From: Chitinophagaceae bacterium
Lineage (GTDB): Bacteria; Bacteroidota; Bacteroidia; Chitinophagales; Chitinophagaceae
Length of the DNA stretch: 64,000 nucleotides
Direction of reading: 5' to 3'
NCBI GenBank assembly: GCA_023957125.1
Contig: JAMLHL010000006.1
Span: 124,001-188,000, forward strand
The position numbers and the translations under genes were made by a program. Shown here one piece after another: positions 41,245 to 50,836 of the stretch. Within the stretch, counting starts at the first letter, position 1, and each line of letters opens with the position of its first letter. Under the pieces are notes generated by a model that was given only the letters and a program-made list of their open reading frames with translations, was not told where the DNA came from and did not search any database.

Positions 41245-41823
41245 TTAAACAAAATGCTCCCTCATATATTTCAGCCCTTTGGTCCATTTTTCTAATTCTG
41301 CCATCATGATATTATAGGCATTATCAATAGACGGATTGGAAACAAAGACCCCATTTTCATTGATGTGATTGGCAAAAAAAGGGATGGAAACGGCTTCCGT
41401 CAGCGGCACCATTTTTACCGTGGTGAGGATCAGTTTAGACATTTGCGCGGAACGCAACCCGGCCGAGATACCGCCATAGCTTACCAGGGCTGCGGGTTTG
41501 TACATCCACTCATGAAACAGGTAGTCAACCGCATTTACCATGGCAGGTGGTAATCCATAGTTGTATTCCGGGATGATAAATACAAAAGCGTCTCCTTCGG
41601 CAACGGTTTTGCTCCAGGCCCTGGTGTGTTCGTATTGGTACTGCTGTAATTTAGGATGATTGGGTTCATCCAGCATAGGCAGATCTATTGACTTTAAATC
41701 CAGGACTTCGGTATTAAAAGATTCGTTTGCTTTTGCTTTTTCAATAAACCAGTCGGCAACGGCCATTCCTTTTCTTTCATTTCGTGTGCTGGTTATAACG
41801 ATCTTTAGTTGAAATTTTTGCAT
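41245..41823 (-). CDS. NAD(P)H-dependent FMN reductase
   Basis: This 192-residue flavodoxin-fold protein shows the FMN-binding STRNERKG loop, the hydrophobic strand FVFIIPEYNYGLPPAMVNAVDYL (the PEYN motif of the FMN_red family) and SYGGISAGLRSAQ. It should reduce FMN or quinones and azo compounds with NAD(P)H in the cytoplasm. It is a single gene between mutS2 and the second palindromic element. Confidence 0.9.
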   Translation of the reverse strand: MQKFQLKIVITSTRNERKGMAVADWFIEKAKANESFNTEVLDLKSIDLPMLDEPNHPKLQQYQYEHTRAWSKTVAEGDAFVFIIPEYNYGLPPAMVNAVDYLFHEWMYKPAALVSYGGISAGLRSAQMSKLILTTVKMVPLTEAVSIPFFANHINENGVFVSNPSIDNAYNIMMAELEKWTKGLKYMREHFV

Positions 41824-42164
41824 TCGGGAAAAAAATTTAGGTGCAAATATCCTGAAAAACTACATATAGTATGGAGCGGTATCCATAATAGGTGTATCTC
41901 AAATTTTCGCTCCATCTGCGGCATTCCGGTCGGTGGGACACCGACCGGTAGTGAGTTCTACAGGCGGGTGTCTCACCCGCCTGCGAAAATATGGGATGCA
42001 CCCTGCATAATAGGGTATGAAACGATATGGATACTTCCTTTTTTAAGAACTATATAGTTTCTTTGGGTACGAAAATTAAGGAAATAAGTATTAAGGAAAT
42101 GCCGTTTTAGGGTAATCGTCCATTATTCCGGACCATTTCATTCAACATAAACGATTTCTACCGT
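41824..42164. other. Intergenic region with palindromic element and hybrid-kinase leader
   Basis: Apart from the repeat element listed separately (41891-42003), this stretch holds A/T-rich leader DNA of the hybrid kinase gene. TTCTACCG precedes the ATG, but no full promoter consensus is visible. Confidence 0.4.
41891..42003. repeat. 112-bp double-hairpin element (copy 2)
   Basis: This copy matches 37715-37826 almost base for base, including both perfect 10-bp hairpins (CCGGTCGGTG and CAGGCGGGTG arms) and the GGTAGTGAGTTCTACAGG spacer between them. Differences are confined to the left outer arm (GGTGTATCTC for GGGTATCCC). It stands in the same orientation, 4.2 kb away, between two genes that point away from each other. 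Confidence 0.88.
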
Positions 42165-44537
42165 ATGAGAAAAATCTGGCTTGTTGTATTAACCATAGTG
42201 GTAATAATATGGATTGTTCTTTTCATTAAGCTAAACGAAAGAGAACGGCGTGCCGAGCCGGTGAAAAACGGGTTGCTTGATTTGAGGAATGAAGAGGTGA
42301 ATAACAAGGAATTTCCGCTAACGGGTGAATGGGCGTTTTATTGGAATCAATTGCTGGTTCCCGGTGAAAAAACAGGTATGAAGCATTACGTTCCGTTTCC
42401 ACGGCTCTGGAAAAATATAAAGATCAATGGCGAACAATTACCTTCTATTGGTTATGCTACCTATGAACTGACCCTGTTGCTGCCCCCTGATGCCGAACCT
42501 TTGGGATTGCGTATCCCGGATATTTACAGCAGCTATCGTTTATATATAAATGACCGCCTGGCAGCGGAAAACGGGAAACCCGCCATGCAAAAAAAAGATG
42601 CACGCCCGTTTTGGACAACCCAGATCGTTCTTCTTCCCCAAAACAGAGATACAGTGCATTTGCTGTTGCAGGTAGCTAATTTCTGGCATTCCAAAGGAGG
42701 ACCCCGCAAGATCATCGTGTTGGGAAATATTGCTGAGATAGCAAGGCGGAGCAGGATAGACTGGGGGATAGATATGGCTACGGCAGGTTTTATGCTGATG
42801 AGTTGCTTTTTATTTTTTGCTTTGTATTTATTTGCCCGTAGTGATAAATCCATATTATATTTTGCATTGTTTTGTTTTGTTTACAGTTACCGGATCCTGG
42901 GAACCGGTCCCTATCTGGCTTTCGCTCTCTTTCCTAAAATGAACTGGTTTTTAGCGCTCAGAATAGAGTATTTGTCCCTCGTGGTAGCGCTGGGCTTTTT
43001 CTTCCTGTATTTACGGAATCTTTTTCCGGATGAAACCAACAAATGGATCATAAGAGCGCTGCTTTTTATCAGTGCGGTATATAGTGTTTTAATCCTCGCC
43101 ACCCCCGTTCATTTTTTCAGCGGACTGATATCTTTCTACCTGATCGTGGTATTCTTTTACCTGGGATATGCCTTTTTTGTTTTTATTACCGCGTATATAC
43201 ACAGGCGAAACGGGTCCGACTTTGCCCTTCTGAGCGGAGGAGTGGCTTTTGTGCTGTTCCTGTTCCTGAACCTGAACTATTTTCAACTCGTTCCTGTTAC
43301 AAAACTGATGATCAGCTCCGGCTATATCCTTTTCCTCTTTTTCCAGGCGCTTATTCTTTCTTTCCGGTTTGCTTATACCCTTAGCTATTCTGCAAGGCAG
43401 GCGCAATTGGGAGTGCGTGCGAAATCCGAATTTCTTTCCAATATGTCGCATGAGATCCGTACCCCCTTAAACGCCATTGTCGGTTTGTCTCATATTTTAC
43501 TCAGGGACAAGCCGTCCAGGTCACAAAAAGGTACGCTGGAAGCCATTTTATTTTCTGCCAACAATTTAATAGCTCTGGTCAACAGCATTCTTGATTTTGG
43601 CAAACTGGAAGAGAATAAAATGCGTTTGGAACGGATTGACATGAACCTCCGGGAGATAGGAAAGAATATAATCGTTGCTGCACAAATTTTTGCAGAGGAA
43701 AAGAAAATAAAACTGGAGTATGAGGTGGATCCACGTTTGCCTGAGATGCTGTCGGGCGATCCCACCCGCATTACCCAGGTGCTTACCAATCTGGTACATA
43801 ATGCCATAAAATTTACGGATGAAGGCCGCGTGAAATTAGTGATCCTGGTGGAGGATATCAGCCGGCAGGAGGTGAAGGTCAGGTTCCTCGTGGAGGATTC
43901 AGGAATAGGTATTTCTCCCGAAGAGCAAAAGCTTATTTTTAAACGGTTTACCCAGGCGGATTCCTCTACATCCAGAAGGTATGGAGGCACGGGGCTCGGG
44001 CTGTCTATCTGTATCCGGATACTGGCTTTGTATAAATCGGCATTGCAGGTTAGCAGCATCCCCGGTACCGGCTCTGTTTTTGAATTTACTTTGTCGCTGC
44101 CGGTGGTGCCGGAGAAAAAAACGGAGTTGGCAGGGCCTGCCACTATTGATGCCAAACCTTTGCAGGGGCGTAAGGTCTTGCTGGCGGAAGATAATAAGTT
44201 GAATGCGATGATTGCCAGGCTGCTGCTGGAGGACTATGGCGCGGCGGTGGAGATTGTGGATAACGGCAGGGAAGCGTTGACAAGATTTGATGGCCGGGTT
44301 TACGACGTGGTGATCATGGATATCAACATGCCGGAGATGGATGGTTTTGAAGCCACAAGGCGATTGCGGAACGGGGGTTTCAGCGGTCCGGTTATTGCGT
44401 TAACCGCCACCCTGGCGGTGGAGATAGCAGATCAGGCAAAAGCCGCCGGCATTACCGATATTATAGTAAAGCCCTTTGATCCCCTGGTATTGTGTAATAG
44501 AATTTTGCAAAGCCTGAAACAAAAAGATAGCCTTTAA
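42165..44537 (+). CDS. Hybrid sensor histidine kinase with 7TMR-DISM input
   Basis: The 790-residue protein has an N-terminal membrane helix, a periplasmic sandwich of about 150 residues (LTGEWAFYWNQLL, typical 7TMR-DISMED2 opening) and seven membrane helices (about 200-400). The kinase follows: H-box SHEIRTP with His429, N-box NLVHNAIKF, G1 DSGIGI, GGTGLGLSI, and a receiver domain (about 675-785) with phosphoacceptor Asp719 in MDINMPEMDG and Lys in VKPFDP. No output domain or partner is adjacent, so the phosphate presumably passes to a protein elsewhere. DISM sensors often read carbohydrates. Confidence 0.93.
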   Translation: MRKIWLVVLTIVVIIWIVLFIKLNERERRAEPVKNGLLDLRNEEVNNKEFPLTGEWAFYWNQLLVPGEKTGMKHYVPFPRLWKNIKINGEQLPSIGYATYELTLLLPPDAEPLGLRIPDIYSSYRLYINDRLAAENGKPAMQKKDARPFWTTQIVLLPQNRDTVHLLLQVANFWHSKGGPRKIIVLGNIAEIARRSRIDWGIDMATAGFMLMSCFLFFALYLFARSDKSILYFALFCFVYSYRILGTGPYLAFALFPKMNWFLALRIEYLSLVVALGFFFLYLRNLFPDETNKWIIRALLFISAVYSVLILATPVHFFSGLISFYLIVVFFYLGYAFFVFITAYIHRRNGSDFALLSGGVAFVLFLFLNLNYFQLVPVTKLMISSGYILFLFFQALILSFRFAYTLSYSARQAQLGVRAKSEFLSNMSHEIRTPLNAIVGLSHILLRDKPSRSQKGTLEAILFSANNLIALVNSILDFGKLEENKMRLERIDMNLREIGKNIIVAAQIFAEEKKIKLEYEVDPRLPEMLSGDPTRITQVLTNLVHNAIKFTDEGRVKLVILVEDISRQEVKVRFLVEDSGIGISPEEQKLIFKRFTQADSSTSRRYGGTGLGLSICIRILALYKSALQVSSIPGTGSVFEFTLSLPVVPEKKTELAGPATIDAKPLQGRKVLLAEDNKLNAMIARLLLEDYGAAVEIVDNGREALTRFDGRVYDVVIMDINMPEMDGFEATRRLRNGGFSGPVIALTATLAVEIADQAKAAGITDIIVKPFDPLVLCNRILQSLKQKDSL

Positions 44538-44561
44538 AAATACACCCCGGTACTCCGTTTA

Positions 44562-44569
44562 TATATTTG
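44562..44569 (+). promoter_or_regulatory. Possible -7 box of the FAD oxidoreductase gene
   Basis: TATATTTG is an exact -7 match, but it lies 117 bases before the ATG and lacks a visible -33 TTG. A weaker TAATTTTA box lies just before the ATG. The call is tentative. Confidence 0.3.
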
Positions 44570-44686
44570 GCTTTTGATAATGTGGCAAAAATAAGCCAAC
44601 ATTGAATTAACTTCGGGTTCGCAAATCAAAGACGCGCAACATTGCCTGCCATCATTTTAACCTGAACCATAGTAATTTTAGTGAGC

Positions 44687-47611
44687 ATGACTACACAATT
44701 AGAGCAACTTTCCGGGATGTTGGAAGGGGAATTGTATTACGACGATGCCATGAGGACTTTATATGCTACTGATGCCTCGGCATACCGGGAAATGCCCCTG
44801 GCGGTGGCTGTTCCCCGAACCGTATCGGATGTCCGGAAATTGATTGCTTTTGCCAATCTTCATAACACCTCCCTTATTCCGCGGGCCGCAGGCACTTCCC
44901 TGGCGGGGCAGGTGGTGGGAAGTGGGATTGTGGTGGACGTATCCAGGCACTTCACCCAAATTCTTGAGTTGAATACCGATGAACATTGGGTACGGGTTCA
45001 GCCGGGGGTGATACGGGACGAACTGAACATGTATTTAAAGCCGTATGGTTTTTTCTTTGGCCCCGAAACCAGCACCGCCAACCGGGCGATGATGGGAGGA
45101 ATGGTAGGGAACAATTCCTGCGGCTCCAATTCCATTGCTTTTGGTTCCACACGGGATCATCTGCTGGAGGTGAAGGGATTTCTTGCCGATGGCACCCCGG
45201 TTACTTTTAACGCAGTTAACAACGACGGGTTCTTTGAAAAAACAAAACTAAAAAACAGGGAAGGGCGTATCTACTGGAACGCCTATGATATCCTGTCCAG
45301 AGAAGAGAACAGGCAGGAGATCATTAAGGAATTTCCAAAACCTTCTATTACCAGGAGAAATACCGGTTATGCCTTGGATGCCCTGATGGAATTGCAGCCG
45401 TTTAATGAGGATGGCGGATCCTTTAATTTCTGTAAACTCATTGCCGGATCCGAAGGGACGCTTGTTTTTATCACGGAGATCAAACTGAATGTGTTGCCTT
45501 TGCCTTCCTGGGAATCAGGGTTGTTGTGTGTGCATTTCAACAGTATTGACGAATCTTTGAGAGCCAACCTGATTGCCCTGGCGTTTAAACCCACCGCCAG
45601 TGAATTGATTGATCATTTTATCCTGGAATGTACCAACGAAAATGTGGAACAACGGAAGAACCGGTTTTTTGTACAGGGAGAGCCCCAGGCTATTCTGGTA
45701 GTTGAGTTAACAGGTAAAGATAAGGAGGAAGTAAGGGCGAAAGCCGCGGCCTGTGAAGCGGAGATGCGGACGGCCGGGTTAGGGTATCATTTCCCGTTAT
45801 TGTTTGACGAAGATAGAAAAAAGATATGGAGTTTGCGGAAAGCCGGGCTGGGGCTTTTGGGAAATGTTCCCCATGATAATAAAGCCGTGCCGGTAATAGA
45901 AGACACCGCGGTGGATGTAAACGACCTGCCGGAATATATCCGGCAATTCAATATGATTTTAAAAAAATATAATCTCAGTTCTGTTCATTATGCGCATGCC
46001 GGATCGGGCGAACTGCATCTCCGCCCGATCATCAACCTGAAGACGAAAGAAGGCAATGAATTGTTCCGGATCATTGCGCAGGAAATTGCCGGACTGGTTA
46101 AAAAATTCAATGGTTCTTTGAGCGGGGAGCATGGCGATGGCAGATTGCGCGGAGAATTTATCAAACAGATGGTGGGGGAAAAGAATTACGGACTCTTTGA
46201 ATCAATAAAGCAAGCCTGGGATCCGAAAGGCATTTTCAATCCGGGTAAGATCGTAGATACGCCGCCCATGAATACGATGCTGCGGTACGAACCCGGACAA
46301 AAGACTCCGGAATTTGATACGGTCTTTCGGTTTTACGGACAAAATATTTTACAGCATGCGGAGCAATGTAACGGAACGGGCGAGTGCCGTAAAACGCATC
46401 TTACCGGCGGCACCATGTGTCCCAGCTATATGGCTACAAAAAATGAAAGAGATACCACCCGCGCCCGGGCCAATGTGATGCGTGAGTACCTGACGAAGTC
46501 CACCAAAAAGAATCGCTTTGATCATGAAGAGATCCATGAGGTGATGGACAATTGCCTCAGTTGCAAAGGCTGCAAATCCGAGTGTCCGAGTAATGTGGAT
46601 GTAGCCAAACTGAAAGCCGAGTTTCTGCAACATTACTATGATGCAAACGGCGTTCCTGCAAGAGCGAGGCTGATCGCCAATTTTGCGAAGATGTCGGCGC
46701 TCACTTCTCATTTTCCGGGCCTGTACAATTTCGTGGTCAGCCGTCCGCCCTTTAGCAGCCTGATCAAGTGGTTTTCCGGATTTGCGCAAAAGAGAAGCAT
46801 GCCGCTGATGTATAAAACCACATTGAAGAAGTGGTACGACCGGCGGAGGAAGAAAAATGAGCATCATCAATCGGATAAAAAAATATACCTGTTTTGTGAC
46901 GAATTCACAAATTATAATGATACGGAGATCGGGATTAAAGCTGTTTTATTATTGGAAAGATTGGGATATGAGGTCGTCATTCCCAGGCATGTTGAAAGCG
47001 GAAGAGCCTGGATGTCTAAAGGACTGATCCGGGATGCTAAAAAGATCGCCCGGAAAAACGTGGAATTACTGGCTCCGCTGGTTTCCAAAGAAACGCCGAT
47101 GGTCGGCATTGAACCCAGCGCTATACTTACTTTCAGGGATGAATACATAGATCTGGCGGATGATGATATTTTTGACACGGCTAAGAATCTTTCAAAAAAT
47201 GTATTTTATATAGACGAATTTCTAGCTTCCGAAGCGGCTGCCGGAAAGATTGACCGGCAGATTTTCCGTACAGAGCCCCGGCATATTAAGCTGCACGGAC
47301 ATTGTCATCAGAAATCACTTTCCGACTTCAACGATTCGGTGCGGGCTTTGTCTGTAATCCCCAATGCAAAGGTAGAAGTGATCCAAAGCGGCTGCTGCGG
47401 TATGGCGGGTAGTTTTGGTTATGAAAAAGAGCATTATGATCTCTCGATGCAGGTAGGGGAGCTGGTGTTGTTGCCGGTGGTTAGAAATGCATCTCAGGAG
47501 GTGATCATTGCCGCGCCCGGTACCAGTTGCCGCCACCAGATCAAAGACGGGGCGCATAAGAAGGCATTGCACCCGGTGGAGGTATTGTTCGATGCCCTGG
47601 CAGGGAATTGA
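44687..47611 (+). CDS. FAD-linked oxidase with 4Fe-4S and CCG domains (glycolate oxidase/D-lactate dehydrogenase-like)
   Basis: The start is ATG 44687 (MTTQLEQLSG), not the GTG two codons before; it gives 974 residues. Domains in order: FAD_binding_4 (PRAAGTSLAGQVVGSG, about 60-200), FAD-oxidase C-terminal domain (SGEHGDGRLRGEFIK), iron-sulfur ligands in CNGTGECRKTHLTGGTMCPS and CLSCKGCKSECPS (about 560-645), and a CCG-type C-terminal domain (HGHCHQKS; SGCCGMAGSFG). It fuses the GlcD, GlcF-type subunits in one chain, as in YdiJ-like enzymes, and probably feeds electrons from a 2-hydroxy acid into the respiratory chain. Confidence 0.9.
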   Translation: MTTQLEQLSGMLEGELYYDDAMRTLYATDASAYREMPLAVAVPRTVSDVRKLIAFANLHNTSLIPRAAGTSLAGQVVGSGIVVDVSRHFTQILELNTDEHWVRVQPGVIRDELNMYLKPYGFFFGPETSTANRAMMGGMVGNNSCGSNSIAFGSTRDHLLEVKGFLADGTPVTFNAVNNDGFFEKTKLKNREGRIYWNAYDILSREENRQEIIKEFPKPSITRRNTGYALDALMELQPFNEDGGSFNFCKLIAGSEGTLVFITEIKLNVLPLPSWESGLLCVHFNSIDESLRANLIALAFKPTASELIDHFILECTNENVEQRKNRFFVQGEPQAILVVELTGKDKEEVRAKAAACEAEMRTAGLGYHFPLLFDEDRKKIWSLRKAGLGLLGNVPHDNKAVPVIEDTAVDVNDLPEYIRQFNMILKKYNLSSVHYAHAGSGELHLRPIINLKTKEGNELFRIIAQEIAGLVKKFNGSLSGEHGDGRLRGEFIKQMVGEKNYGLFESIKQAWDPKGIFNPGKIVDTPPMNTMLRYEPGQKTPEFDTVFRFYGQNILQHAEQCNGTGECRKTHLTGGTMCPSYMATKNERDTTRARANVMREYLTKSTKKNRFDHEEIHEVMDNCLSCKGCKSECPSNVDVAKLKAEFLQHYYDANGVPARARLIANFAKMSALTSHFPGLYNFVVSRPPFSSLIKWFSGFAQKRSMPLMYKTTLKKWYDRRRKKNEHHQSDKKIYLFCDEFTNYNDTEIGIKAVLLLERLGYEVVIPRHVESGRAWMSKGLIRDAKKIARKNVELLAPLVSKETPMVGIEPSAILTFRDEYIDLADDDIFDTAKNLSKNVFYIDEFLASEAAAGKIDRQIFRTEPRHIKLHGHCHQKSLSDFNDSVRALSVIPNAKVEVIQSGCCGMAGSFGYEKEHYDLSMQVGELVLLPVVRNASQEVIIAAPGTSCRHQIKDGAHKKALHPVEVLFDALAGN

Positions 47612-47667
47612 CGGCTTATCATTATGACGGCTTTTTAAGGGATGAAAATCATTTTAATCTCACATAA

Positions 47668-48489
47668 ATGAAAAGGATTGGTCTTGCCATTATTATCATT
47701 TTAGGCATTACTGCTTTCTCTCCGCGTTCCTTAACCTGGGTAGCCATCGGAGACTCCATTACTTACCTCAACGAACATAAGAACGAAACCGGAAATCGTG
47801 TCGCTAAAGGATACTTGACGAGAGTGGTGGAAAAGCTGCCGAACCTGCATTATATCAATCAGGGACACAACGGGTGGACTTCCGGCGGAATTGCAGAAAA
47901 TTTCGATAAGTTGGGAGTGGTAAAAGCAGATATTTATACCGTATTCCTGGGGACGAATGACTGGTGGGGAGGACGCCCGCTTGGCAGTTTAAGCGATTAT
48001 GAAAACAATACGGGTAACCAGACGGTGAATGGCTCTTTCCGGATTATTATGGATAAGATCCGAGGTCTGAATCCGGCGGCAAAGATTATTCTTATAACCC
48101 CTATGCAGCGAGGCGATTTTGTATATATCGGTGATATGAGGAATAATGCCTACGGGTCTTATAGAGAGAAGAACGGGCAATGGCTGAGCCGGTTTGCCGA
48201 CGCGATTCTGCAAATCGGCAAAAAAGAAGGGATACCGGTGATTGATCTGTATAACTGGAGCGGCATGACCGTAAAGAACATCGTAAAATTCAAACGTCTG
48301 AAGGACCCGCAAACGGGTTTGTATAAAAATTTCGTGTATCCGGACTATGTAAATGTGCCCTTCAATCCTGAAACGGATGAATATCCTTACCCGGTTGAGG
48401 CCATTGATATGACCTATGATGGTCTGCATCCTTCTGATAAGGGAAATGCAATTATTGCCAAGATGCTGGTAAAGGTGTTGAGGAAATAA
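47668..48489 (+). CDS. SGNH/GDSL-type hydrolase, exported
   Basis: The protein has 273 residues, with an N-terminal signal (IGLAIIIILGITAFSP). The SGNH blocks are seen: block I IGDSITYLN with the nucleophile serine, block III GTNDWWG with the oxyanion asparagine, and block V DGLHPSDKGNAI with catalytic Asp and His. Block II is reduced to NQGHNGW. It is a secreted esterase or acetylhydrolase, probably acting on carbohydrate esters. It is 56 bp after the FAD oxidase gene and is followed by the 90-bp repeat array. Confidence 0.87.
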   Translation: MKRIGLAIIIILGITAFSPRSLTWVAIGDSITYLNEHKNETGNRVAKGYLTRVVEKLPNLHYINQGHNGWTSGGIAENFDKLGVVKADIYTVFLGTNDWWGGRPLGSLSDYENNTGNQTVNGSFRIIMDKIRGLNPAAKIILITPMQRGDFVYIGDMRNNAYGSYREKNGQWLSRFADAILQIGKKEGIPVIDLYNWSGMTVKNIVKFKRLKDPQTGLYKNFVYPDYVNVPFNPETDEYPYPVEAIDMTYDGLHPSDKGNAIIAKMLVKVLRK

Positions 48490-48492
48490 AAC

Positions 48493-49057
48493 CCAACCTG
48501 TCAGTTTGCTGCCTTAAATCCCTGCGTTGCTGAATATATATTTTGGATTGTGTAAGAACTCAACTGTCAGGTTTTTCACCCCGACCTGACAGTTTGCTGC
48601 CTTAAATCCCCGCGTTGCTGAATATATATTTTGGATTGTGTAAGAACTCAACCTGTCAGGTTTTTCACCCCAACCTGACAGTTTGCTGCCTTAAATCCCC
48701 GCGTTGCTGAATATATATTTTGGATTGTGTAAGAACTCAACCTGTCAGGTTTTTCATCCCAACCTGACAGGTTTGCTGTCTTAAATCCCTGCGTTGCTGA
48801 ATATATATTTTTGATTAGGTAAAACCCAACCTTAAGAACTCAACCGGTCAGGTTTTTCATCCCAAACCTGACAGGTTGCTGCCTTACATCCCTGCGTTGC
48901 TGAATATATATTTTGGATTGTGGTACAGAACTCAACCTGTCAGGTTTTTCATCCCAACCTGACAGTTTGCTGCCTTACATCCCTGCGTTGCTGAATATAT
49001 ATTTTAGATTAGGTAAGAACCCAACCTTAAGAACTCAACCGGTCAGGTTTTTCACCC
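48493..49057 (+). repeat. Tandem array of about six 89-91 bp units with AACCTGTCAGG palindromes
   Basis: Units begin CCTGACAG(G)TTTGCTGCC and run TTAAATCCCTGCGTTGCTGAATATATATTTT, GGATTGTGTAAGAACTCAACC, TGTCAGGTTTTTCACCCC. CCTG(A/T)CAG occurs at about 48495, 48584, 48674, 48763, 48867 and 48958, giving periods of 89, 90, 89, 104 and 91. The longer unit and a later partial one contain an added CCAACCTTAAGAACTC stretch. Each unit has two opposed palindromes that can pair into a hairpin. There are no unique spacers, so it is not a CRISPR. Confidence 0.9.
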
Positions 49058-49095
49058 TCGCGGTCGGTACCCGAGGAACGAGGGTCAGACCGCGA
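49058..49095. repeat. Hairpin element TCGCGGTC...GACCGCGA
   Basis: TCGCGGTC pairs perfectly with GACCGCGA, and the inner ACCC with GGGT, around CGAGGAACGA. It is an inverted relative of the three units at 38731-38950 and directly abuts the 90-bp array, just before the oxidoreductase 3' end (the gene runs on the minus strand), so it may act as its terminator. Confidence 0.7.
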
Positions 49096-49111
49096 AATCA
49101 AGCCCCCCAAC

Positions 49112-50116
49112 TCAAACGCTATCCGCAGGAAACTTTATCCCTGCCTTCTCCCTCACCGTATCCATGGTTTCCATGAGCAGCAGGGTATCCGCATGGGTCA
49201 TCACGGGGCTTTCAGTTAGTCCTTTTTGCAGGCAATCATTAACATGCCGCGCTTCGTAGTGGTAGCCGAATCCTTTTGTGGGTAGCACCGGCACGATCGT
49301 TTTGGTGTCGGGTAAACCGGTAAAGAGTTCCAGCGTGGTTTCGGGCGCATAAAAGCGATGGGTCAACCGTAGCCGTCCCTCGCTTCCGGAGATATCAGCT
49401 TCCGTGGCCAGATGCGTGGCATAGGATGAAAAAAGTTGCGCCATGGCGCCGTTATTATACCGGAGTAAGATGGCGCACTGTTCATCTACCCCCGTAACGG
49501 CCGGGGTCATGCGGGCATCAATCTGGTCCGGCTTGCCCAAAGCCGACAAAGCATAAAAAATATTATAGATGCCGATATCCAGCAAAGTGCCGCCCCCCAA
49601 TGCCGGGGTGAGGATCCTGTCGGCAAGCGGCAGCCTCGGAATAAATCCAAAATTGATCAGCACGTTTTTGATTTCTCCCAATTGCCCGTTCCGGATCATT
49701 TCCATCATTTTTTGGTAAGACGGGATGAATTTTGACCAGAGCGCCTCCATCAGAAACAGTTTTTGTTTTACCGCTTCTGCAATCATCTCTTTTGCCTGCC
49801 GGACGTTGAGGGCAAACGCTTTTTCACACAACACGGCTTTCCCCCGCTGCAAACACAGCAGGGTATGTTCATAGTGCAAACCGTGGGGGGTTGCAATGTA
49901 AATGACATCAATACCCGGGTCGTTCACCAGGTCTTCATAATTATCGTATTGCAAGGCAGAAGGATATAAATGAGAGAACAGGTCTGCGTTGGTTTTGCTA
50001 CGGGAGGCGATAGCATGCAGAGAAGCGTCTCCCACAAGGGAAAGATCCGACGCAAATTTTTGTGCGATGCGTCCGCCGCCTAAGATGCCCCAATGAATTT
50101 TTTTAGCCGTTTGCAT
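49112..50116 (-). CDS. Gfo/Idh/MocA family oxidoreductase
   Basis: The 334-residue protein has the NAD(P)-binding opening HWGILGGGRIAQKFASDL, the strand VIYIATPHGLHYEHTL and CEKAFALNVRQAKEM, in which the conserved EKP lysine sits in EKA. The C-terminal domain has ALGGGTLLDIGIYNI. These enzymes oxidise or reduce sugars and cyclitols; it resembles the trans-1,2-dihydrobenzene-diol dehydrogenase-like branch. The upstream neighbour on the same strand encodes another nucleotide-binding oxidoreductase. Confidence 0.9.
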   Translation of the reverse strand: MQTAKKIHWGILGGGRIAQKFASDLSLVGDASLHAIASRSKTNADLFSHLYPSALQYDNYEDLVNDPGIDVIYIATPHGLHYEHTLLCLQRGKAVLCEKAFALNVRQAKEMIAEAVKQKLFLMEALWSKFIPSYQKMMEMIRNGQLGEIKNVLINFGFIPRLPLADRILTPALGGGTLLDIGIYNIFYALSALGKPDQIDARMTPAVTGVDEQCAILLRYNNGAMAQLFSSYATHLATEADISGSEGRLRLTHRFYAPETTLELFTGLPDTKTIVPVLPTKGFGYHYEARHVNDCLQKGLTESPVMTHADTLLLMETMDTVREKAGIKFPADSV

Positions 50117-50146
50117 ATCAATTATTTTCAGTTTTTAAGAAAGATT

Positions 50147-50836
50147 TCATCTGGCTGACAATGCCTGGATTTGGGTGTACTCATAAATATGTTGCCCCGG
50201 GGTTCCTGCACGCGCTGCACCCAACATCGCCTTAGCTACGTCTTCGGCCTTCACTGCCCTGTATTTTTTAAAAGGTCCGAAAAACAAAAAAGATAAGGCT
50301 GGCATAATTGCCTGCGCCAGGTCTTCTCCTCTCCTCGTTTCCTTATGCTTTCCCAATAAGATGGAAGGACGAAAAATATGAAGAGAGGGATAAGACAGGG
50401 ACTGAACGGTTTCTTCCACTTCTCCTTTGAGCCGCAAATAAAAGTTGGAAGATTTTGCATCCGCTCCTATGGCGGAAACGATCGCGTATTGGGTGAAACC
50501 TTTTTCAATACCCCACCGGGCGGCATTCACGGGAATATCAAAATCAACCTGCCGGTAGCGTGTTTTATCGCCCTTCACCTGCTTCATGGTTGTGCCAACG
50601 CAGCAAAAAATAGTATCGCCTTTACCCAAAGCATTCTTATATTCCTCCTGGTTATTAAAGTCAACTATTACAGTCTCCAGCTTGGGATCTGTAATATCGG
50701 GCGGGCGTCTCGCCAATACCCGGACAGCACCATACCCGTCGTCCCGCAGCAGTAATTGTAATAAATGATTACCGATCAGTCCGGTTGCGCCTAACAACAC
50801 GGCTGTTTTTACTTGTATGATTTTCGTATTTTGCAC
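50147..50836 (-). CDS. NAD(P)H-binding atypical SDR (HTATIP2/TIP30-like)
   Basis: A 229-residue protein, with the Rossmann loop VLLGATGLIGNHLLQLLL, an acidic strand RVLARRPPDI, the motif FCCVGTTMKQVKGDK and the signature SAIGADAKSSNFYLRLKGEVE, typical of atypical short-chain dehydrogenases. The start is a GTG at 50836; no ATG lies in the first 80 residues, and this gives the normal N-terminus. It is divergent from murB, with only about 14 bp between the starts, so their promoters must overlap each other's coding or leader region. Confidence 0.85.
   Translation of the reverse strand: MQNTKIIQVKTAVLLGATGLIGNHLLQLLLRDDGYGAVRVLARRPPDITDPKLETVIVDFNNQEEYKNALGKGDTIFCCVGTTMKQVKGDKTRYRQVDFDIPVNAARWGIEKGFTQYAIVSAIGADAKSSNFYLRLKGEVEETVQSLSYPSLHIFRPSILLGKHKETRRGEDLAQAIMPALSFLFFGPFKKYRAVKAEDVAKAMLGAARAGTPGQHIYEYTQIQALSAR

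Noticed and set aside
43490..44155. 221-codon antisense frame opposite the hybrid kinase
   Set aside because: It is the reverse frame of a well-supported kinase domain, and is serine-rich without motifs.
48493..49057. CRISPR-like regular array
   Set aside because: The whole about 90-bp unit is conserved; there are no unique spacers between short repeats and no cas genes nearby, so it is a tandem repeat.
48913..49176. 87-codon open frame in the repeat array
   Set aside because: It translates the repeat units and the following hairpin; no protein features and it runs into the antisense of the oxidoreductase gene.
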